Assembly (NCBI GenBank): GCA_017941505.1
Contig: JAGAWH010000129.1
Location: forward strand, 1-47,612
Direction: 5' to 3'
Source: Faecalicoccus sp.
Lineage (GTDB): Bacteria; Bacillota_I; Bacilli_A; Erysipelotrichales; Erysipelotrichaceae
Length of the DNA: 47,612 nucleotides
Position 1 is the first letter of the stretch. Every line of letters starts with the position of its first letter. The position numbers and the translations under genes are program-made. This document shows, one piece after another, positions 46,069-47,612 of the stretch. The notes under the pieces were generated by a model. The model saw nothing but the letters and a program-made list of their open reading frames with translations. It ran no database searches and had not been told where the DNA came from.

Positions 46069-46608
46069 CTTCATAGCCCTGGAGAATTTTCCGGGGTTAT
46101 TTTTTATATAATGCAGTCCATATGGTGCCAAAATAGCGTTGAAAGCTGTGATGCCATCATGCTCTTTCGTATATTCATATTCCAATTCATAATCTACATA
46201 GTTTTCAAATATAGTCTTATCTACACAGAATTCCGCATTTTCTAATATAAGAACACTTCTTTCAGTAGTAAAAGAGAGTATTTTTTCTACATCCTGTGGA
46301 ATTCCGTATTTATTCAACCAGCCTAGAATCTCAGGATCTCTTATATCCTGAATTCGATCCACATCGATTTCTTTTTCATATTCAATATGTGTAATCGGGT
46401 CTGTCCTTATTTTTAAAGTAAAGATGTGTTTACCATCTTTCTTGCGTATTCTCATGGCACCGTTGGCTGCTCTTACTTTACGGTCGGGTGTATCGTAAAA
46501 GGTATTTGTCTGTATGAATTTTTCTGAAAATTCATATGAATGGAGAATTCTTTTGTATTGATCTTCTGAAATGAGTATTTTTAGTTCACGTTCAATTTGG
46601 TTGTACAT
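46051..46608 (-). CDS. CYTH-domain protein (triphosphate tunnel metalloenzyme)
   Basis: 185 aa. The CYTH signature ExExK is at 6-10 (ERELK), followed by TNTFYDTPDRKVRAANGAMRIR, FTLKIRT and EKEID, the charged strands of the tunnel. Members hydrolyse or bind triphosphates such as tripolyphosphate or thiamine triphosphate; the substrate is unknown here. The start at 46608 is set by AGAGGT; the upstream ATG (46626) precedes that site. It converges on the coiled-coil gene with an 18-base 3' overlap. CYTH genes near NAD kinase are a recurring Firmicute arrangement (YjbK-PpnK). Confidence 0.9.
   Translation of the reverse strand: MYNQIERELKILISEDQYKRILHSYEFSEKFIQTNTFYDTPDRKVRAANGAMRIRKKDGKHIFTLKIRTDPITHIEYEKEIDVDRIQDIRDPEILGWLNKYGIPQDVEKILSFTTERSVLILENAEFCVDKTIFENYVDYELEYEYTKEHDGITAFNAILAPYGLHYIKNNPGKFSRAMKLKLIK
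46073..46105 (+). terminator. Terminator of the coiled-coil gene, inside the CYTH coding sequence
   Basis: ATAGCCCTGGA / TCCGGGGTTAT (11 bp with two G-U pairs, 6-nt loop) then TTTTT on the plus strand. The same bases encode the C-terminal residues of the convergent CYTH protein. Confidence 0.8.
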
Positions 46609-46641
46609 AAATATTACCTCTTTCATATGCTGCTTTTCATA

Positions 46642-46650
46642 TGTTACAAT
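46642..46650 (+). promoter_or_regulatory. Extended -10 promoter of nadK
   Basis: TGTTACAAT (TACAAT 46645-46650), 28 bases before the ATG, in the 69-base divergent gap with the CYTH gene. Confidence 0.5.
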
Positions 46651-46677
46651 CGTTTACGTGAAAAGGAAAGTGATTAT

Positions 46678-47451
46678 ATGCGATTCTTAACAATCGAAAG
46701 AGATGATGAAAATTCTGTTAAAGTATCTAAAGAGTTGATTCAGAAATGCGAAAATATCGGTTGGAAATATTCTGAATCAGATCCTGAAGTTATTTTATCT
46801 GTCGGTGGAGATGGTACATTATTAAGAGGTATTCATGACTATATCGATAAATTAGATTCTCTGTATTTTGTTGGAATCCATACCGGAACACTTGGTTTTT
46901 ATACAGATTATACACAGAATGAAATTGATCAGTTTATTTTAGATATTCAGAAAAATCATATGATATCTGAAAATATGCCTCTTTTAGAAGTGTATCTTCC
47001 GGAGATTAGAGAGACATTCTATGCGTTGAATGAAGTACGTCTTGTCAGTCCATCCCGCACAGTACAAATGGATGTTTATATTGATGATGAATACTTCGAA
47101 CATTGTACAGGATCCGGTTTGTGTATCAGTACGCAGGCAGGCTCCACCGCAATTAACCGTGCTTTACAGGGAGCTGTAATCGATAATGGTTTGCAGGTAC
47201 TGCAGCTATGTGAAATTATGCCTATTTCACATCATATGCATCATTCTTTACGCAGTCCGTATATTATGAAGGCAGACCGCGTTATTCGAATCCATTCACG
47301 AAACCTTGATTACGTGAATATGTGTTATGACCACAAAGAACATCCTTTAAAGGATATTCATGAAGTGATTATTCGTACATCTTTAAAAAAAGCACGGTTT
47401 GCCAGATACAAACCGTACTCTTATTTAAAAAGAATTAAGAATCTATATTAA
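46678..47451 (+). CDS. nadK: NAD kinase
   Basis: 257 aa, makes NADP from NAD and ATP or polyphosphate. GGDGT at 43-47 (catalytic Asp45) in VILSVGGDGTLLRGI, GIHTGTLGFYTDY, and the conserved TGSGLCISTQAGSTAINRAL. The start at 46678 (MRFLTIERDD) has AAGGAAAG upstream; the open frame from 46597 lies over the CYTH start and is not used. Divergent from CYTH. Confidence 0.96.
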   Translation: MRFLTIERDDENSVKVSKELIQKCENIGWKYSESDPEVILSVGGDGTLLRGIHDYIDKLDSLYFVGIHTGTLGFYTDYTQNEIDQFILDIQKNHMISENMPLLEVYLPEIRETFYALNEVRLVSPSRTVQMDVYIDDEYFEHCTGSGLCISTQAGSTAINRALQGAVIDNGLQVLQLCEIMPISHHMHHSLRSPYIMKADRVIRIHSRNLDYVNMCYDHKEHPLKDIHEVIIRTSLKKARFARYKPYSYLKRIKNLY

Positions 47452-47612
47452 TTATTGTTTCACCTTACGCATTCTTACTTTGCGCTTTGGAAATTCGATT
47501 CTTCTTAATTTTAAATTTTTAGTTAAATGAGTCCATTCTAAACGGATTGTCTTTTTTGACTGCGGAGATAAATTCAAAATAATAGCAAAACAGATAAAGT
47601 AGGAAAGGATAC
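47452..47612 (-). CDS. 3' end of a membrane-protein gene, cut by the window edge
   Basis: Open frame entering from the right edge and ending with TAA at 47452-47454. The last 53 residues begin ILSYFICFAIILNLSPQ, a hydrophobic segment, and end in a strongly basic tail (LRRIEFPKRKVRMRKVKQ). No family was recognised. Its stop directly abuts the nadK stop, so the two genes converge with no room for a terminator between them. Confidence 0.6.
   Translation of the reverse strand, partial: ILSYFICFAIILNLSPQSKKTIRLEWTHLTKNLKLRRIEFPKRKVRMRKVKQ

Noticed and set aside
46597..46677. Upstream start of nadK (MVVHKYYLF...)
   Set aside because: It lies over the CYTH start and upstream of the nadK -10; homologous NAD kinases start at MRFLTI-like sequence.
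37848..47470. Other half parS sites (near 37919, 46656 and 47456)
   Set aside because: Only 10-11 of 16 positions match; too weak beside the perfect site.

Overview
The window is the chromosomal replication-origin region of a low-GC Gram-positive bacterium (Firmicutes). Gene content and protein style fit Erysipelotrichia-like or Bacilli-like lineages; I cannot name the species from sequence alone. Evidence: dnaA-dnaN with clustered DnaA boxes, the rpmH-rnpA-yidC-jag block, yaaA-recF-gyrB-gyrA, parA-parB, a glmS ribozyme, two T-box leaders (serS and a trpB-like gene), a small SRP RNA beside tadA-dnaX-recR, and poly(glycerol phosphate) teichoic-acid genes. Base composition looks AT-rich throughout. 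No rRNA, tRNA, CRISPR array, transposase or phage gene was seen.

Layout. Almost everything left of about 25.9 kb is on the minus strand and almost everything right of it is on the plus strand, so genes run away from the origin. From the origin leftward: a Fem-type peptidyltransferase; rpmH, rnpA, yidC, jag; pth, mfd, an rqcP-like S4 gene, a Nudix hydrolase, an HD phosphohydrolase, a DUF1934 gene, argS and rpoE; a six-gene teichoic-acid cluster (tagG, tagH, tagD, a GT2/glycerophosphotransferase fusion and two more CDP-glycerol glycerophosphotransferases); a zinc-ribbon membrane protein; rsmG-parA-parB; glmS behind its ribozyme; a plus-strand DUF5662-like gene; and an M3 oligopeptidase at the left edge.

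From the origin rightward: dnaA, dnaN, a three-gene polar amino-acid ABC importer, yaaA-recF-gyrB-gyrA, a LysR regulator, T-box-serS, T-box-trpB2, SRP RNA-tadA, dnaX (with a perfect parS site inside its coding sequence), recR, a 400-base AT-rich intergenic region with a long inverted repeat, an HTH/coiled-coil protein, a convergent CYTH protein, NAD kinase, and the 3' end of a minus-strand membrane-protein gene cut by the right edge.

How the parts work together: DnaA, the two intergenic box clusters and the dnaN-recF-gyrBA genes make the replication-start module. ParA/ParB with parS form the origin-segregation module. GlmS supplies glucosamine-6-phosphate for the cell wall, and the Fem and Tag proteins use wall precursors. 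The most striking less-explained items are a 19-bp palindromic sequence shared exactly by the dnaA-dnaN spacer and the SRP RNA upstream region; a terminator-like hairpin that holds the glmS ribosome binding site just after the ribozyme; a Trp T-box on an orphan TrpB2; several genes whose -10 box sits so close to the start codon that the mRNA should be leaderless; and a Val at the GyrA position where quinolone-sensitive enzymes have Ser/Thr.
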